This document shows, piece by piece, positions 35,034 to 44,583 of a stretch of DNA of 64,000 bases. Source of the DNA: UBA6059 sp965227155 (GTDB lineage: Bacteria; Bacteroidota; Bacteroidia; Cytophagales; Cyclobacteriaceae); NCBI GenBank assembly GCA_965227155.1, contig OZ245731.1, forward strand, positions 2,666,001-2,730,000, in the 5' to 3' direction. The number at the start of each line of letters is the position of its first letter. The first letter of the stretch is position 1. The notes under the pieces are model-generated. The model had not been told where the DNA came from. It worked only from the letters and a program-made list of their open reading frames with translations, and made no database searches. A program made the position numbers and the translations under genes.

Positions 35034-36743
35034 TTAGGGTAGGTCGATTCTTTTTGCTGTAAAAGATCTTCCTTGCTGCTCCACTATCAAGCACTCTTCC
35101 GTAATGGTAATATGGGCTGAAAATTCTCCGTATGGAAAGCCGTCCAGATATAATTGATTTTTACCTATCGGAAAGCAAAGCATAGAATCGAGCGTTTGTG
35201 GTTCATACCAACCATTTTCAAATACACCCATCACTTTTCCACTTTCATTGAAATAGGCAATCAGATCAAGAATGCCTTCATCACCATACAATCTGATCAG
35301 ACCATGGCCATCATCTACAGCGTAAGGCACCGCTTTATGTATCGTACCCAGCCCTTGAGTTACTTCACCGAACCCCCATTCAAAAACACCGGTGAATATC
35401 AATAGCTTCATCATCCAACTAAAGGCCGGTGCCATTCCCCAGTACCTGTCATTTTTAAGTCCATGGGCAATTTTATAGAGGTAGTCTACCCTGATGTCAT
35501 TACCCTGAGGCAATGGATTGTTGAAGATCAGCTGTGTCGGTGGAAAATCACCATCATGACTAATGAGGTAAAGAGAGTCATGTGGAGAGATTGCTACCTG
35601 GTAGCCATTTTCAAATTGGTATCTGCCAACGTCAATATCGCTATCCTGGATTTCCGGTAGATAATCAATCTCATCACCGCTCAAGTGTTTCCAGCATTTA
35701 TCGACTACTTCCATAACATATTTTTCACTATTGCCAAGGCTCACCAGCGACTGATAGGTGCTATTGGTCAGTACAACGATGCTGTTGCCATTGTCAGGCT
35801 CAAAACCTGCATAGGCTACATAGCCGAAATTTAATCCGGTATGTTCAATCCTTTTTTCATTCACAGTAAGTACATCCCAGCCGTATCCATATGCCTTTCC
35901 CTCACCTTTTTTCACATGACCTGAGAGATAGGCTTTACGCAACTCAGGAGTTAGAAATCGCTCGGATTGTATGAGCCGCATCCAGTCTTGCATGCCCTCT
36001 AATGTGGCGTAAATACCACCTGCTCCTATGGTCCAGCCTCGGTGAATGAGTGGTGCTTTAGTTTTGATATCCCCGCGATAGCCGAAATAAGGCATGGCCA
36101 TCAGTTCAAAATTGTCAGTAGGTCCAAACTGCATACCCGCAAGCCCATAATGCTTGAAAAATTCATCCATGTATTCCTCATAGGTTTTACCGGCTACTTC
36201 TTCAATAATTGCTGCCAGCAGGATATAACCTGAATTACTGTATCGATATTCATCTCCGGGATCAAAAAGCAATTCAGCATCCTTAAAATATGTAATCAAG
36301 TCTGTAAGAGAAACAGCAGTGGTGTCGGGCATAATCATCTCCAAACCCTGGCCCGATTGAAAAAGGCTGGGGATACCACTGGTATGAGTAAGCAAATGAT
36401 GAATAGTTACTTCCTTCCACAATGGATTTTGAAAGCGCCCCAGGTATTGATTGATTGGGCTTTGGAGCGATATTTTATTTTGAGCCACGAGATGTAAGAT
36501 GCCGGCTGCAGTGATGTGTTTACTCACTGAGCCAATATCAAAGAAAATGTCAGGGCTATTATCAAACCTGTCATTAGCCTGCCCAAAGCAAGCTTTGTAG
36601 GCAACAGTACCATTTTGCTGAATCAACACGCAACCCTGAAAATGTTGATATTGAGCCTCTCTTTCGAAGAGGGTGCTAATCTTCTGACCAAACCCATGGT
36701 TTGATAGAAAGCAAAACATTAAAATTGTAAAAATCCTGTTCAT
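35034..36743 (-). CDS. Exported serine hydrolase of the beta-lactamase class C family
   Basis: A 569-residue protein. The start at 36743 gives a signal peptide (MNRIFTILMFCFLSNHGFGQ); the open frame extends 48 codons further up, into the divergent LytTR gene, but that extension is not protein-like. The catalytic motifs of class C beta-lactamases/DD-peptidases are present: SVSK at residues 72-75 and YSN in DEYRYSNSGYILLAAI. A C-terminal region of about 200 residues, beta-rich, follows the catalytic domain. It acts in the periplasm on D-amino-acid peptides or esters; the exact substrate is unknown. Confidence 0.88.
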   Translation of the reverse strand: MNRIFTILMFCFLSNHGFGQKISTLFEREAQYQHFQGCVLIQQNGTVAYKACFGQANDRFDNSPDIFFDIGSVSKHITAAGILHLVAQNKISLQSPINQYLGRFQNPLWKEVTIHHLLTHTSGIPSLFQSGQGLEMIMPDTTAVSLTDLITYFKDAELLFDPGDEYRYSNSGYILLAAIIEEVAGKTYEEYMDEFFKHYGLAGMQFGPTDNFELMAMPYFGYRGDIKTKAPLIHRGWTIGAGGIYATLEGMQDWMRLIQSERFLTPELRKAYLSGHVKKGEGKAYGYGWDVLTVNEKRIEHTGLNFGYVAYAGFEPDNGNSIVVLTNSTYQSLVSLGNSEKYVMEVVDKCWKHLSGDEIDYLPEIQDSDIDVGRYQFENGYQVAISPHDSLYLISHDGDFPPTQLIFNNPLPQGNDIRVDYLYKIAHGLKNDRYWGMAPAFSWMMKLLIFTGVFEWGFGEVTQGLGTIHKAVPYAVDDGHGLIRLYGDEGILDLIAYFNESGKVMGVFENGWYEPQTLDSMLCFPIGKNQLYLDGFPYGEFSAHITITEECLIVEQQGRSFTAKRIDLP

Positions 36744-36842
36744 TGTGTTTGAGTTTTCTAGTTCATTCGTCAAAAAAGCATTGCTTGTTGATTGAAGGGG
36801 ATGATCAGCTGGTGAACAGGGACAAACAACAACAATCTGGTT

Positions 36843-37637
36843 TTGAAGAGCAGTAGCAATTTTTTGCGGAAAATCCCACTTTGGCACGCATTGGTATGGA
36901 TCAGTGGTTATGTGTTTTTTTGCTTGCCAGGCTTTGCCTTAACCATCGGTGTTTTCTCAGGCGAGGAAGGTGGGCTATGGTTACCTGCGGCCTATGGCAC
37001 TCTTTTCAATGCGGCTATTTTTTATATTCATGCCAATTACTTGCTGCCTACATATCTCAAACAGAAGGCCTTATTAAAATACCTACGCTATGGCAGCCTG
37101 GTTTTTTTTGGCTTCAGCTTTTTGGAAAGCGGTCTGGATTATATGCTTTTTAATGTAAGGGGCTACCCAGCTTTTGAAGGGTTTACGGAAGAAATCATAA
37201 TCACCAATCTGCTCCTGCATGGCATATTTTTTTGGATACCGGGCTACATATATCGCTTCACTTTGGATTGGTTAGTGCAACAAAAGCCAACGGAAACAGA
37301 AGAGCAAAATCAGCCACAGGAGCCGAATCAGCTCAATGTCAAATCCGGTGGAAAACTTTACCCGATCAAGCTGCGTGAGCTTTATTACATTGAAAGCCAG
37401 GGCAACTACCTCAAGCTTAAGGTCAATGAGCAGGAGATTAAGATTCGCGATAGCCTGCAAAACTTTTCACAGCAGTTGCCCCCCAATGATTTCATCAGAT
37501 GCCATAAATCATTTGTGGTAGGAATAGCGCATGTACAGAAGCTGGATTATGATTTTGTGTACATCGGGGAGGAAGCAATTCCAATAGGTCGTGTCTACAG
37601 GCAAGCTCTAAAGAATGCTTTTGAGCCTAAGCCATAA
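36843..37637 (+). CDS. Membrane-bound LytTR family regulator
   Basis: A 264-residue protein. The first 150 residues contain four hydrophobic helices (ALVWISGYVFFCLPGFALTI ... GIFFWIPGYIYRFTLDWLV), and after a Gln/Glu-rich linker the last ~100 residues form a LytTR DNA-binding domain (GGKLYPIKLRELYYIESQGN, FIRCHKSFVVGIAHVQKLDY). There is no receiver domain, so the membrane part is the likely sensor. The start is TTG; no ATG is available before TM1. It is divergent from the serine hydrolase and converges on the DinB-like gene with an 11-bp overlap. Confidence 0.82.
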   Translation: MKSSSNFLRKIPLWHALVWISGYVFFCLPGFALTIGVFSGEEGGLWLPAAYGTLFNAAIFYIHANYLLPTYLKQKALLKYLRYGSLVFFGFSFLESGLDYMLFNVRGYPAFEGFTEEIIITNLLLHGIFFWIPGYIYRFTLDWLVQQKPTETEEQNQPQEPNQLNVKSGGKLYPIKLRELYYIESQGNYLKLKVNEQEIKIRDSLQNFSQQLPPNDFIRCHKSFVVGIAHVQKLDYDFVYIGEEAIPIGRVYRQALKNAFEPKP

Positions 37638-38469
37638 CTGATACCATTTCAATCGCCTTTTCACCAAGCGGAATATCGCCACTGATCGAAATGCGTGCTC
37701 TCACTGAACCGGGTCTTATATTTTTAGAGAAGAGTTTCCACGCAATATCCCTGGGTATGCTGATCAGCGTATTGTAATGACTCATGGGGTCATCAATTTC
37801 CTCCCAATGACTGGCTGTTTTCATAAAATAAAAGTCATAGCTGACTTGACCCGTAATTGTAATCTGAATGATGGTACCCGGTTTTGCATTGTGGCTTTTG
37901 AGTTGATTCGGCATGCCTTTCATATATGTAGCTATAAACGGGCTAAAAAACTCATCGCCCATAATGCCCTGCTTTGCCAAAGCATCTCTGATCTGCTGCT
38001 GGTGATGCCATTTTTCAGTGTACTCCCTGGCCAGATGCATCCAGTTGAGACTTTCCGATTCACCGGCCCAATCTATAGGAAACACAGCCTGTTTGGCAGG
38101 GTCAAGAGATTCAAAATAGTCACAGGTCAACGGACCGGTCCATTCATGGAGCAGTACCAGTACATTCGGACTTACCCTTTGCATGGCTTTTACCCAATCA
38201 GCATTTAAGGCATTAAGCCAGCTGACGAGTGCTTGATAATCAGGTTTTTGAGGTGCTTTTTCGCCGAAATACCGATCGCGCTGTATGGATAAAGCACGAA
38301 TATTTCCATCGAGCAGGTGGGCTACCACATCTTTTACAGTCCACTTTCCAGCTATGGTAGGTCTCTGCCAGTCAGTCGGCTGTAAAGATTGCAGCAGTTG
38401 GATCAGCTTCTGATCGAGTGCCCGAAAAAGGTGCTGAACCGGTATGGTTTCCTGAAAATTCCCTGCCAT
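37627..38469 (-). CDS. DinB/maleylpyruvate isomerase N-terminal domain protein
   Basis: A 280-residue protein. Residues 10-160 form a DinB-like four-helix bundle (FRALDQKLIQLLQSLQPTDW, AGKWTVKDVVAHLLDGNIRA, with the conserved His, and LAREYTEKWHHQQQIRDAL with two more His), the metal-binding pattern of mycothiol/bacillithiol-dependent maleylpyruvate-isomerase-like enzymes. The C-terminal third has sterol-carrier-like strands. Bacteroidota do not make mycothiol, so the cofactor is uncertain. Confidence 0.75.
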   Translation of the reverse strand: MAGNFQETIPVQHLFRALDQKLIQLLQSLQPTDWQRPTIAGKWTVKDVVAHLLDGNIRALSIQRDRYFGEKAPQKPDYQALVSWLNALNADWVKAMQRVSPNVLVLLHEWTGPLTCDYFESLDPAKQAVFPIDWAGESESLNWMHLAREYTEKWHHQQQIRDALAKQGIMGDEFFSPFIATYMKGMPNQLKSHNAKPGTIIQITITGQVSYDFYFMKTASHWEEIDDPMSHYNTLISIPRDIAWKLFSKNIRPGSVRARISISGDIPLGEKAIEMVSVMA

Positions 38470-38508
38470 GGGGCCTAAGTTACCCCAAAAGCAGGGAAGT
38501 GAAGTCTA

Positions 38509-39459
38509 TTATTTATTGGCAAATTCTCGTGCATAATGGGCTTCTGCCGCAATATGACCAAATGAAGCCCAAACCTCTCCGGCTATAAGGTTCTCAAAAA
38601 TTTCTTTGGCTCTTGCAGTATCCCCATTGTAAAAATGCCAGTTTCCGATACCATAGGCGAGCGCATCGCCAGCTGCACCACGATCAGGATCTATAGTCAG
38701 CGAGTCGATGGGCAAAGTGCCATTATACAGCAAGCAAAGTTTGTGGTAATCAAAGTTTTCGATGATCTCCATATCTGCGGTGATATCCTTTACAGCATCC
38801 ATGGCAGCTTCATCATTACCCAAAAGCTTTTGGCTCATAAAATACCAATGTGCTGCTGATACCACATTGTCCACATTATTAGCACTATCCAGTGCTTTCT
38901 TGTATACTTCTGCTGATTTTTCAAAGTCACCGTTTAGATAATATGCCAGTCCCAGATGGTAATCAATGTTGGATTTCAATGAACCTATTGGTATGCCTGC
39001 CGGATTGGGTGCTCCATCTGCCTCTGTTTTATCAGGGGCATTTTCCACCAATACAGTAGCATTCGCCAGATCCAAAATGGCATTGTCAAACTCACGAACA
39101 GAGATATAGCGATGGCCTCTATGCCTAAGGATTCGTGGTTCGTTTGGATATGTTTCAAGGCCTTTTGAATAAATGGCAATAGACTCACGATAGTCGCCGG
39201 CATAAGCCGTAAAGCGTCCGTACCAAATCAGGTTGTCAAGGTTTTTTTCCGCCTCATACATGGCCTTTACTGAGTCCAGCTTTTGTAGGGCAGTAGCAGA
39301 GGGTGGAAGAGACCGTAAGGTGTCGCCGAGCAGCGATATAGCCTGAAAATCAGCCGGAGCTTCTACAGCTTCCTGTATATCGCTTTCCGTTTTTTGCTGT
39401 TGACCGCCGCAGGCATATAAGGCCAGGGCTATGACTATTAAAAAGAGTTTCGATTGCAT
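38509..39459 (-). CDS. TPR-repeat lipoprotein
   Basis: A 316-residue lipoprotein (signal peptide MQSKLFLIVIALALYACGGQ, Cys 17). It contains several TPR helices: YRESIAIYSKGLETYPNEPR, RGHRYISVREFDNAILDLAN, YHLGLAYYLNGDFEKSAEVY and GIGNWHFYNGDTARAKEIFE. It is probably a periplasmic or outer-membrane scaffold; no enzyme motif is visible. It is divergent from the large sensor kinase at 39645. Confidence 0.85.
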   Translation of the reverse strand: MQSKLFLIVIALALYACGGQQQKTESDIQEAVEAPADFQAISLLGDTLRSLPPSATALQKLDSVKAMYEAEKNLDNLIWYGRFTAYAGDYRESIAIYSKGLETYPNEPRILRHRGHRYISVREFDNAILDLANATVLVENAPDKTEADGAPNPAGIPIGSLKSNIDYHLGLAYYLNGDFEKSAEVYKKALDSANNVDNVVSAAHWYFMSQKLLGNDEAAMDAVKDITADMEIIENFDYHKLCLLYNGTLPIDSLTIDPDRGAAGDALAYGIGNWHFYNGDTARAKEIFENLIAGEVWASFGHIAAEAHYAREFANK

Positions 39460-39644
39460 AGTTTGTTATTTAAGGTTCTGATTCAATAACCTATTTTAAT
39501 CAAAGTCTCGCAATCTTATTTTGATGAATGCAGTATATACCGTTTGAGCTAAGCACAAACCGATTTAAATGCTTGAATTAGTCCTATATAATCCGATAAT
39601 TTTTCTATCTTAGATCATAATTGACAACCACACTACCTACTTAA

Positions 39645-42626
39645 ATGCTGCTTAATTGCCTGAATAAAACGAATGTTTTACTGATCCTTTTTGTGTGCTG
39701 CCAATTCTATGCTCAGGGTCAGAAAAGCTTTCTTGTAAGCCAGGATTACGGTTATCCATCCATTACTAATTATACACCTAAAGAATATGGCTCTCATTCT
39801 CAATGTTGGGAAATGGTTCAGGATGAGCATGGCGTGTTTTATAGTGGCAATGGAGAGGGACTGTTGCGCTTTGATGGAAAAGCATGGACTAAAATTCAAT
39901 TTCCCAATTTTCTACAAGTAAGGGAGGTCATAATAGATAATGAAGGAAAAATGTATGTAGGAGGTGCCGGTGACCTTGGCTACATCAATCAGGAAGAAAA
40001 CGGTGCCTTTAGTTTCATTTCATTAAAGCACAAACTTCCGGATCCCTATCAGGATCTGATCTCCATCCAAGACATTGTTTCTGATGGCGTTGATCATATT
40101 TTTTTGACACGGCAAAACCTGTACGTATACCATAGTGATGAAGACCGGTTTTCTGTGCTCACTGATGACTCGATGTTTGGTAGGGTGTGGGAAGTAGGAG
40201 ACGAAGTGTGGGTGCAATCAGCCTCCAGGGGCATGACCAGGTATGAAGATGGTAAGTTGATCCCGCTGGAAATACAGGCCTATTGGCCGGAAGGTCTTCT
40301 CTTTGATGTTTTTCTTTGGGAGCCTGGTAAAATAATGGTGCTTACCTCTACCGGAATGTATTGGATAGAAAATGGTCAGAAGCGTAGAGTGGAAGGCAAC
40401 ATTAACGACCTGCTACCTAATGAATACCTGGAAAATGTCCTCCCCCTCAGTGACCAGTCATTTTTGGTAAGCTGGATCAGCGGGATCTATCAGGTAGGCC
40501 TGGAGGGCAATGTTATCAACCACATAGCAGAATCCGATGGCCTTGCCGATGATCATATCCATAACATGTTTCAGGATAAAAGTGGGGCAGTATGGGCTTC
40601 TACCAATTTCGGCCTTAGCAAACTCGACTATCATTTGCCCCTTAAGAAATTTGATAAGCGAAACGGGCTGATAGATATCGTGAATGATATTTTAAGATGG
40701 AATGACGCTTTATATGTTTCCACACACACAGGTGTATTTCGGTATAATCCTGATGAAAACCTTGCCTTCCAAAATGTTGGACCTCCCATTGGTGAATCTT
40801 TTGAATTGGAAATTGTGGATGATGAGCTATGGGTTAGTACCAGTAACGGTTTATATGCCATTGATAAAAACCACAACAAAAGATTAATTGCTGAATATAC
40901 TTCTTATAAATTCGAAACGGCAGCAAAGAATCCGGATATTATCTATTTCACAACCACACAGGGATTGTTTCTGATCGATCGGAGCAATGGTAAAGAAAGG
41001 CTTATTTCCTTTCGGGATCTGGTGCCGGATTACATCCGCTACATTGAACAGGATGCCCAGGGAAACCTATGGATATGCTCCAATAGTGGCCGTGTAATGA
41101 CGCTGGATTTTTTCAATGAGGGCAGTATTGATGAACCCACATTTAGAGCTTTTGGTCCGGATGATGGGCTGCCCATGCTCCACTTTCCGGCCAATTTGGT
41201 GGATGGCGAGCTGATTTTTAGTTCAGATAAAGGCATCTGGGATTATGAGAACAATAGATTTGAACAGAGCGACCGGTTTCCACCCTATCGTAATGTAGTG
41301 TATACCATCAGAGAGGTTTCTGATGGCACCATTTATGTGCTGCACGACAACCCTCCTTTTATGCATGTGTCCACTTTCACCAAAGAAGGGGATGATTTTT
41401 TACCGACCAATAAAACCGAACTTAAAGCAGTAGAATCACCTGGTCTTTGGGCAGTTTTTGAGGATGTGGATGGCTCCATCTGGTTTGGTATGACCGATGG
41501 CCTGTTGCATTATTTCCCTAACCAATTCCAGCAAAAAGATTCAGAAGGCATCACCAATATTAGCAAAGTTATCGTTGGTGATGACAGTGTGGCTTATGCC
41601 AACGTGGGTACCGCAATCAATGCACCTCAGATATCATTGCCCTACGATCAAAATTCCCTGCGCTTCGAGTACGCCCTCATTTCCTATGACGAGGTACATA
41701 ATAATGAATTTAGCTACAGAATGGTCGGCCTTGATGAGGAGTGGTCTTCCTGGTCTAAAGAGTTTATCAAAGAGTACGAGTTTCTGCGAGAGGGGGATTA
41801 CCAGTTTGAGGTGAAAGGCCGCGATGTGTATGGTAATGTATCCAGGGCATCCGTGGTATCCATTGCTATCAACGCACCCTGGTACAGGAGCTGGTGGTTT
41901 TTATTGACAATGCTGGCAATAAGCGTAAGTGCGATTGGGTTAGTTGTGAGGTATTTCTCACAAAGGAAGCTCATCAGAAGGGTAGAGGAGCTCGAAATGC
42001 AACAGAAAGTGCAGAAGGAGCGGGAAAGGATCAGCAGTGACCTGCACGATCACGTAGGTGCGCAGCTTACCAGTATCATTTCCGGACTTAGCATGACAGA
42101 GCAAGTACAGGATTTACCACAGCAGTCTGATCTCAGGAGATTAATCGACTCGCTGAAGCAGGATGCACAGACCACTATGACAAACCTGCGAGATAGTATT
42201 TGGTCTTTGAATTCTGCCGCCATCTCTACCGGCGAACTGGAAGATCACATCGAAAACTTTCTCGAAGGGTATTTAAAATATCAGGAAAACCTCGGTTACC
42301 AGATTTACAATGAGACTTCAGGTGTGGAGAAAATAGGTCCAGCTCCGGCCTTAAACCTTATACGCTGTATAGAAGAAAGTTGCCAGAATATTGTCAAGCA
42401 CGCCAGGGCTTCAAAAATCGAGATCATTGTGAAGAAATCTGCCAATGCCATTGCCGTACAAGTCAAAGATGATGGTATTGGTTTTGAAACGGCCCATGTA
42501 AATGGGGAGCATTACGGGCTCGAAAACATGAAACGCAGGATGAAAGAAAGTGAAGGCAATTTTGCCATTGAATCATTAAAAGGAGCGGGCACTAAAGTGC
42601 AGTTTACGGTGCCTTATACCCTTTAA
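39645..42626 (+). CDS. Sensor histidine kinase with periplasmic propeller (HisKA_3 type)
   Basis: A 993-residue kinase. A signal peptide precedes about 680 residues of two-component-regulator propeller blades (DEHGVFYSGNGEGLLRFDGK, QDKSGAVWASTNFGLSKLDY, DVDGSIWFGMTDGLLHYFPN), then a Y_Y_Y domain (SYRMVGLDEEWSSWSKE), one TM (SWWFLLTMLAISVSAIGLVV), a coiled coil, the HisKA_3 box (ERISSDLHDHVGAQLTSII, His 801), and an ATPase domain with NLIRCIEESCQNIVKHA and HYGLENMKRRMKESEG. It phosphorylates the response regulator encoded 48 bp downstream. It is not a full hybrid system, since the receiver is separate. Confidence 0.93.
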   Translation: MLLNCLNKTNVLLILFVCCQFYAQGQKSFLVSQDYGYPSITNYTPKEYGSHSQCWEMVQDEHGVFYSGNGEGLLRFDGKAWTKIQFPNFLQVREVIIDNEGKMYVGGAGDLGYINQEENGAFSFISLKHKLPDPYQDLISIQDIVSDGVDHIFLTRQNLYVYHSDEDRFSVLTDDSMFGRVWEVGDEVWVQSASRGMTRYEDGKLIPLEIQAYWPEGLLFDVFLWEPGKIMVLTSTGMYWIENGQKRRVEGNINDLLPNEYLENVLPLSDQSFLVSWISGIYQVGLEGNVINHIAESDGLADDHIHNMFQDKSGAVWASTNFGLSKLDYHLPLKKFDKRNGLIDIVNDILRWNDALYVSTHTGVFRYNPDENLAFQNVGPPIGESFELEIVDDELWVSTSNGLYAIDKNHNKRLIAEYTSYKFETAAKNPDIIYFTTTQGLFLIDRSNGKERLISFRDLVPDYIRYIEQDAQGNLWICSNSGRVMTLDFFNEGSIDEPTFRAFGPDDGLPMLHFPANLVDGELIFSSDKGIWDYENNRFEQSDRFPPYRNVVYTIREVSDGTIYVLHDNPPFMHVSTFTKEGDDFLPTNKTELKAVESPGLWAVFEDVDGSIWFGMTDGLLHYFPNQFQQKDSEGITNISKVIVGDDSVAYANVGTAINAPQISLPYDQNSLRFEYALISYDEVHNNEFSYRMVGLDEEWSSWSKEFIKEYEFLREGDYQFEVKGRDVYGNVSRASVVSIAINAPWYRSWWFLLTMLAISVSAIGLVVRYFSQRKLIRRVEELEMQQKVQKERERISSDLHDHVGAQLTSIISGLSMTEQVQDLPQQSDLRRLIDSLKQDAQTTMTNLRDSIWSLNSAAISTGELEDHIENFLEGYLKYQENLGYQIYNETSGVEKIGPAPALNLIRCIEESCQNIVKHARASKIEIIVKKSANAIAVQVKDDGIGFETAHVNGEHYGLENMKRRMKESEGNFAIESLKGAGTKVQFTVPYTL

Positions 42627-42674
42627 AGGGTATTGATACTGGTTAGTAGGATTACAATATTTGAATAAAAAAAG

Positions 42675-43355
42675 ATGTCACTAAGCATTGGTCTGGTTGA
42701 AGATAACCCTAGTTTGAGGAAGCGGTTTATTGATAATTTCAAATATTTCAAAGACATCCATTTGGATATGGTAGCTGCTTCCGGCGAAGAAGCCATACGC
42801 AAATTAGAAGCTATGACCGATGACCAAATGCCGGAAGTGATTCTAATGGACATAGAGCTACCCGGTATTTCGGGGATTGAAACCACCAGGAAAATTAAGG
42901 CAGAGGGTGAAGGAAATCCTGAAATTATCATGCTCACCATATTTGAGGAGGCTGATAAAATCCTGAAATCTATACAAGCCGGGGCAGTAGGATATCTGCT
43001 AAAGGATGAGACACCACAAAGAATAGTGCAGGCGCTGGAGGAGTTGAAAGCGGGGGGTGCACCAATGTCCAGAAAAATAGCCCGCACACTGATCAGGCAA
43101 ATGAGCACCCAGGACAGCAATGAAGTACAGGAGGAGCTGGATCGGCAAAAAAGCATTGAAGCCTTTGGGCTTTCAGAAAAAGAATTGCAAGTGATTGAAC
43201 AGCTGGTAGCCGGGAAAAACTATGCGGAGATCGCCGAACTCATGTTTATCAGCCCCCACACGGTAAAAACACACATCAAAAACATTTACAAAAAAATGCA
43301 TGTGCATTCGCGTGCTTCAGTAGTCAAAAGCGCTTTGGATCACAAGATCGTTTGA
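42675..43355 (+). CDS. NarL/LuxR-type response regulator
   Basis: A 226-residue regulator paired with the kinase upstream. The receiver domain has the acidic pair EDN near residue 9-11 and the phosphoacceptor Asp 59 in EVILMDIELPGISGIETT, with VGYLLKDETP as the Lys loop. The LuxR-type helix-turn-helix is at the C-terminus (LSEKELQVIEQLVAGKNYAE, IAELMFISPHTVKTHIKNIY). Regulated genes are unknown; nearby outer-membrane or lipoprotein genes are candidates. Confidence 0.94.
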   Translation: MSLSIGLVEDNPSLRKRFIDNFKYFKDIHLDMVAASGEEAIRKLEAMTDDQMPEVILMDIELPGISGIETTRKIKAEGEGNPEIIMLTIFEEADKILKSIQAGAVGYLLKDETPQRIVQALEELKAGGAPMSRKIARTLIRQMSTQDSNEVQEELDRQKSIEAFGLSEKELQVIEQLVAGKNYAEIAELMFISPHTVKTHIKNIYKKMHVHSRASVVKSALDHKIV

Positions 43356-43413
43356 ATGGGTTAGTTTGGTAAATATTGATGAAGAAGCCCAGTAAGCATT
43401 TTAGATTGCAGGT

Positions 43414-43941
43414 TTAACCGACCATTCGGTTAAATAGCAGCAAAACTCCTCGCCGGATTATCAAATAGCTGAATGCACCAATAGCAACCAAAATGGTGCC
43501 CACACCCAGGGGCAGCACGCCACCAAAGGTGATCAGCATACCCAGTACAAAACCCATCAAATATTCAATCCTGTAAAAAGGAATAAAGAAGGAGCTTGCC
43601 AATAATGCCAGCATCATATATCCGGGCACATTGGTTTCCATTTTAAAAAACACAGATAATGTGATGCCAAAAATCAATGCACCAATAAATCCCCACATGG
43701 CATTTTTTTGGTTTGCAGGGTCAAGATTTCTTTTTTCAATACGCCAAAGGGTATAAGCTGCTAATCCGGGTAATAGCAAAATACCCCACCAGTTAGAAAC
43801 ACTGGGGAGATCTTCCCTTTGCAAAATATGGTGACTGGGCACGCCCCCGTTAAAAAAATCCCATGCCAAATGGCCGCCGACAAAAAGGAATACAATTGAG
43901 ATAAAAACTATCTTATTGCTGGAGTTCCAATAGCTTTCCAT
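43414..43941 (-). CDS. Membrane protein, unknown function
   Basis: A 175-residue protein with about five hydrophobic segments (IVFISIVFLFVGGHLAWDFF, WGILLLPGLAAYTLWRI, NAMWGFIGALIFGITLSVFF, YMMLALLASSFFIPFYRI, and LITFGGVLPLGVGTILVAIG). The HLAWDFFNGGVPSHHIL segment with two His is conserved-looking in related hypothetical proteins but I know no function. It is converging on the response regulator gene. Confidence 0.6.
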   Translation of the reverse strand: MESYWNSSNKIVFISIVFLFVGGHLAWDFFNGGVPSHHILQREDLPSVSNWWGILLLPGLAAYTLWRIEKRNLDPANQKNAMWGFIGALIFGITLSVFFKMETNVPGYMMLALLASSFFIPFYRIEYLMGFVLGMLITFGGVLPLGVGTILVAIGAFSYLIIRRGVLLLFNRMVG

Positions 43942-44031
43942 GGTAAAAAGTAGTTAAAGCCTGATTTTAGATATTTCCTGGCTTTACATACGAGAAAAAT
44001 CAGAAAAGGGTGAATGTGATGCACCAAAAAA

Positions 44032-44511
44032 TCAGCCGCCATAAACAGGAATGTGGAACTCTTCGGCCCAGGCTCTGATGCGCTTCTTCAATTCAATAGA
44101 AGTGGCAGAATTGATTTTAAAGCGAAGAGATTCCGATTGATCCTCCTGACCAATTATGATATGGTAAGAGCGGAATTGAATGCGAGATATATCACCGGCC
44201 TTGAATGTCTCAAGGTTTGATCTTAGGCCCGGTTTGATGCTCAGTTGATCATCCTCGATGATAAGTTTAGGGCTCCATGGATTATCCGTAAAATAAAGTG
44301 CCCAGTGAAGCAGAAATAATAAGCCTGTAGCTACATACAAGGGACCGCCAATAATTGAGGTATCCTTAAACCACAGCCTAATTCCAAAGAAAATAAAATG
44401 ACAACTCAATAAGATGGTAAACCAAAAATTGACCTTGAGACTAACAAAAGTTTCTCTACCCAAAATCATTTGAAAACCTTGTAAAGCTTCCTTTTTATCA
44501 GTTTTAGTCAT
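44032..44511 (-). CDS. Membrane-associated protein with PH-like C-terminal half
   Basis: A 159-residue protein. Two hydrophobic helices occupy residues about 25-75 (VNFWFTILLSCHFIFFGIRL and PLYVATGLLFLLHWALYF), and the rest is a small beta-rich domain (PKLIIEDDQLSIKPG, ISRIQFRSYHIIIGQ, SLRFKINSATSIELKKRIRA) shaped like bacterial PH-type domains. No function can be stated. It is transcribed in the same direction as the amidohydrolase upstream (72-bp gap). Confidence 0.6.
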   Translation of the reverse strand: MTKTDKKEALQGFQMILGRETFVSLKVNFWFTILLSCHFIFFGIRLWFKDTSIIGGPLYVATGLLFLLHWALYFTDNPWSPKLIIEDDQLSIKPGLRSNLETFKAGDISRIQFRSYHIIIGQEDQSESLRFKINSATSIELKKRIRAWAEEFHIPVYGG

Positions 44512-44583
44512 AATAATCCCACTTTATTCACAACTAAAATAATTTATTCCTAAAATAAATAACAAGGGAATGAGGGCTTAATG

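Noticed and set aside
36744..36887. 48-residue N-terminal extension of the serine hydrolase
   Set aside because: A canonical signal peptide begins at the internal ATG at 36743, and the extension would overlap the divergent LytTR start.
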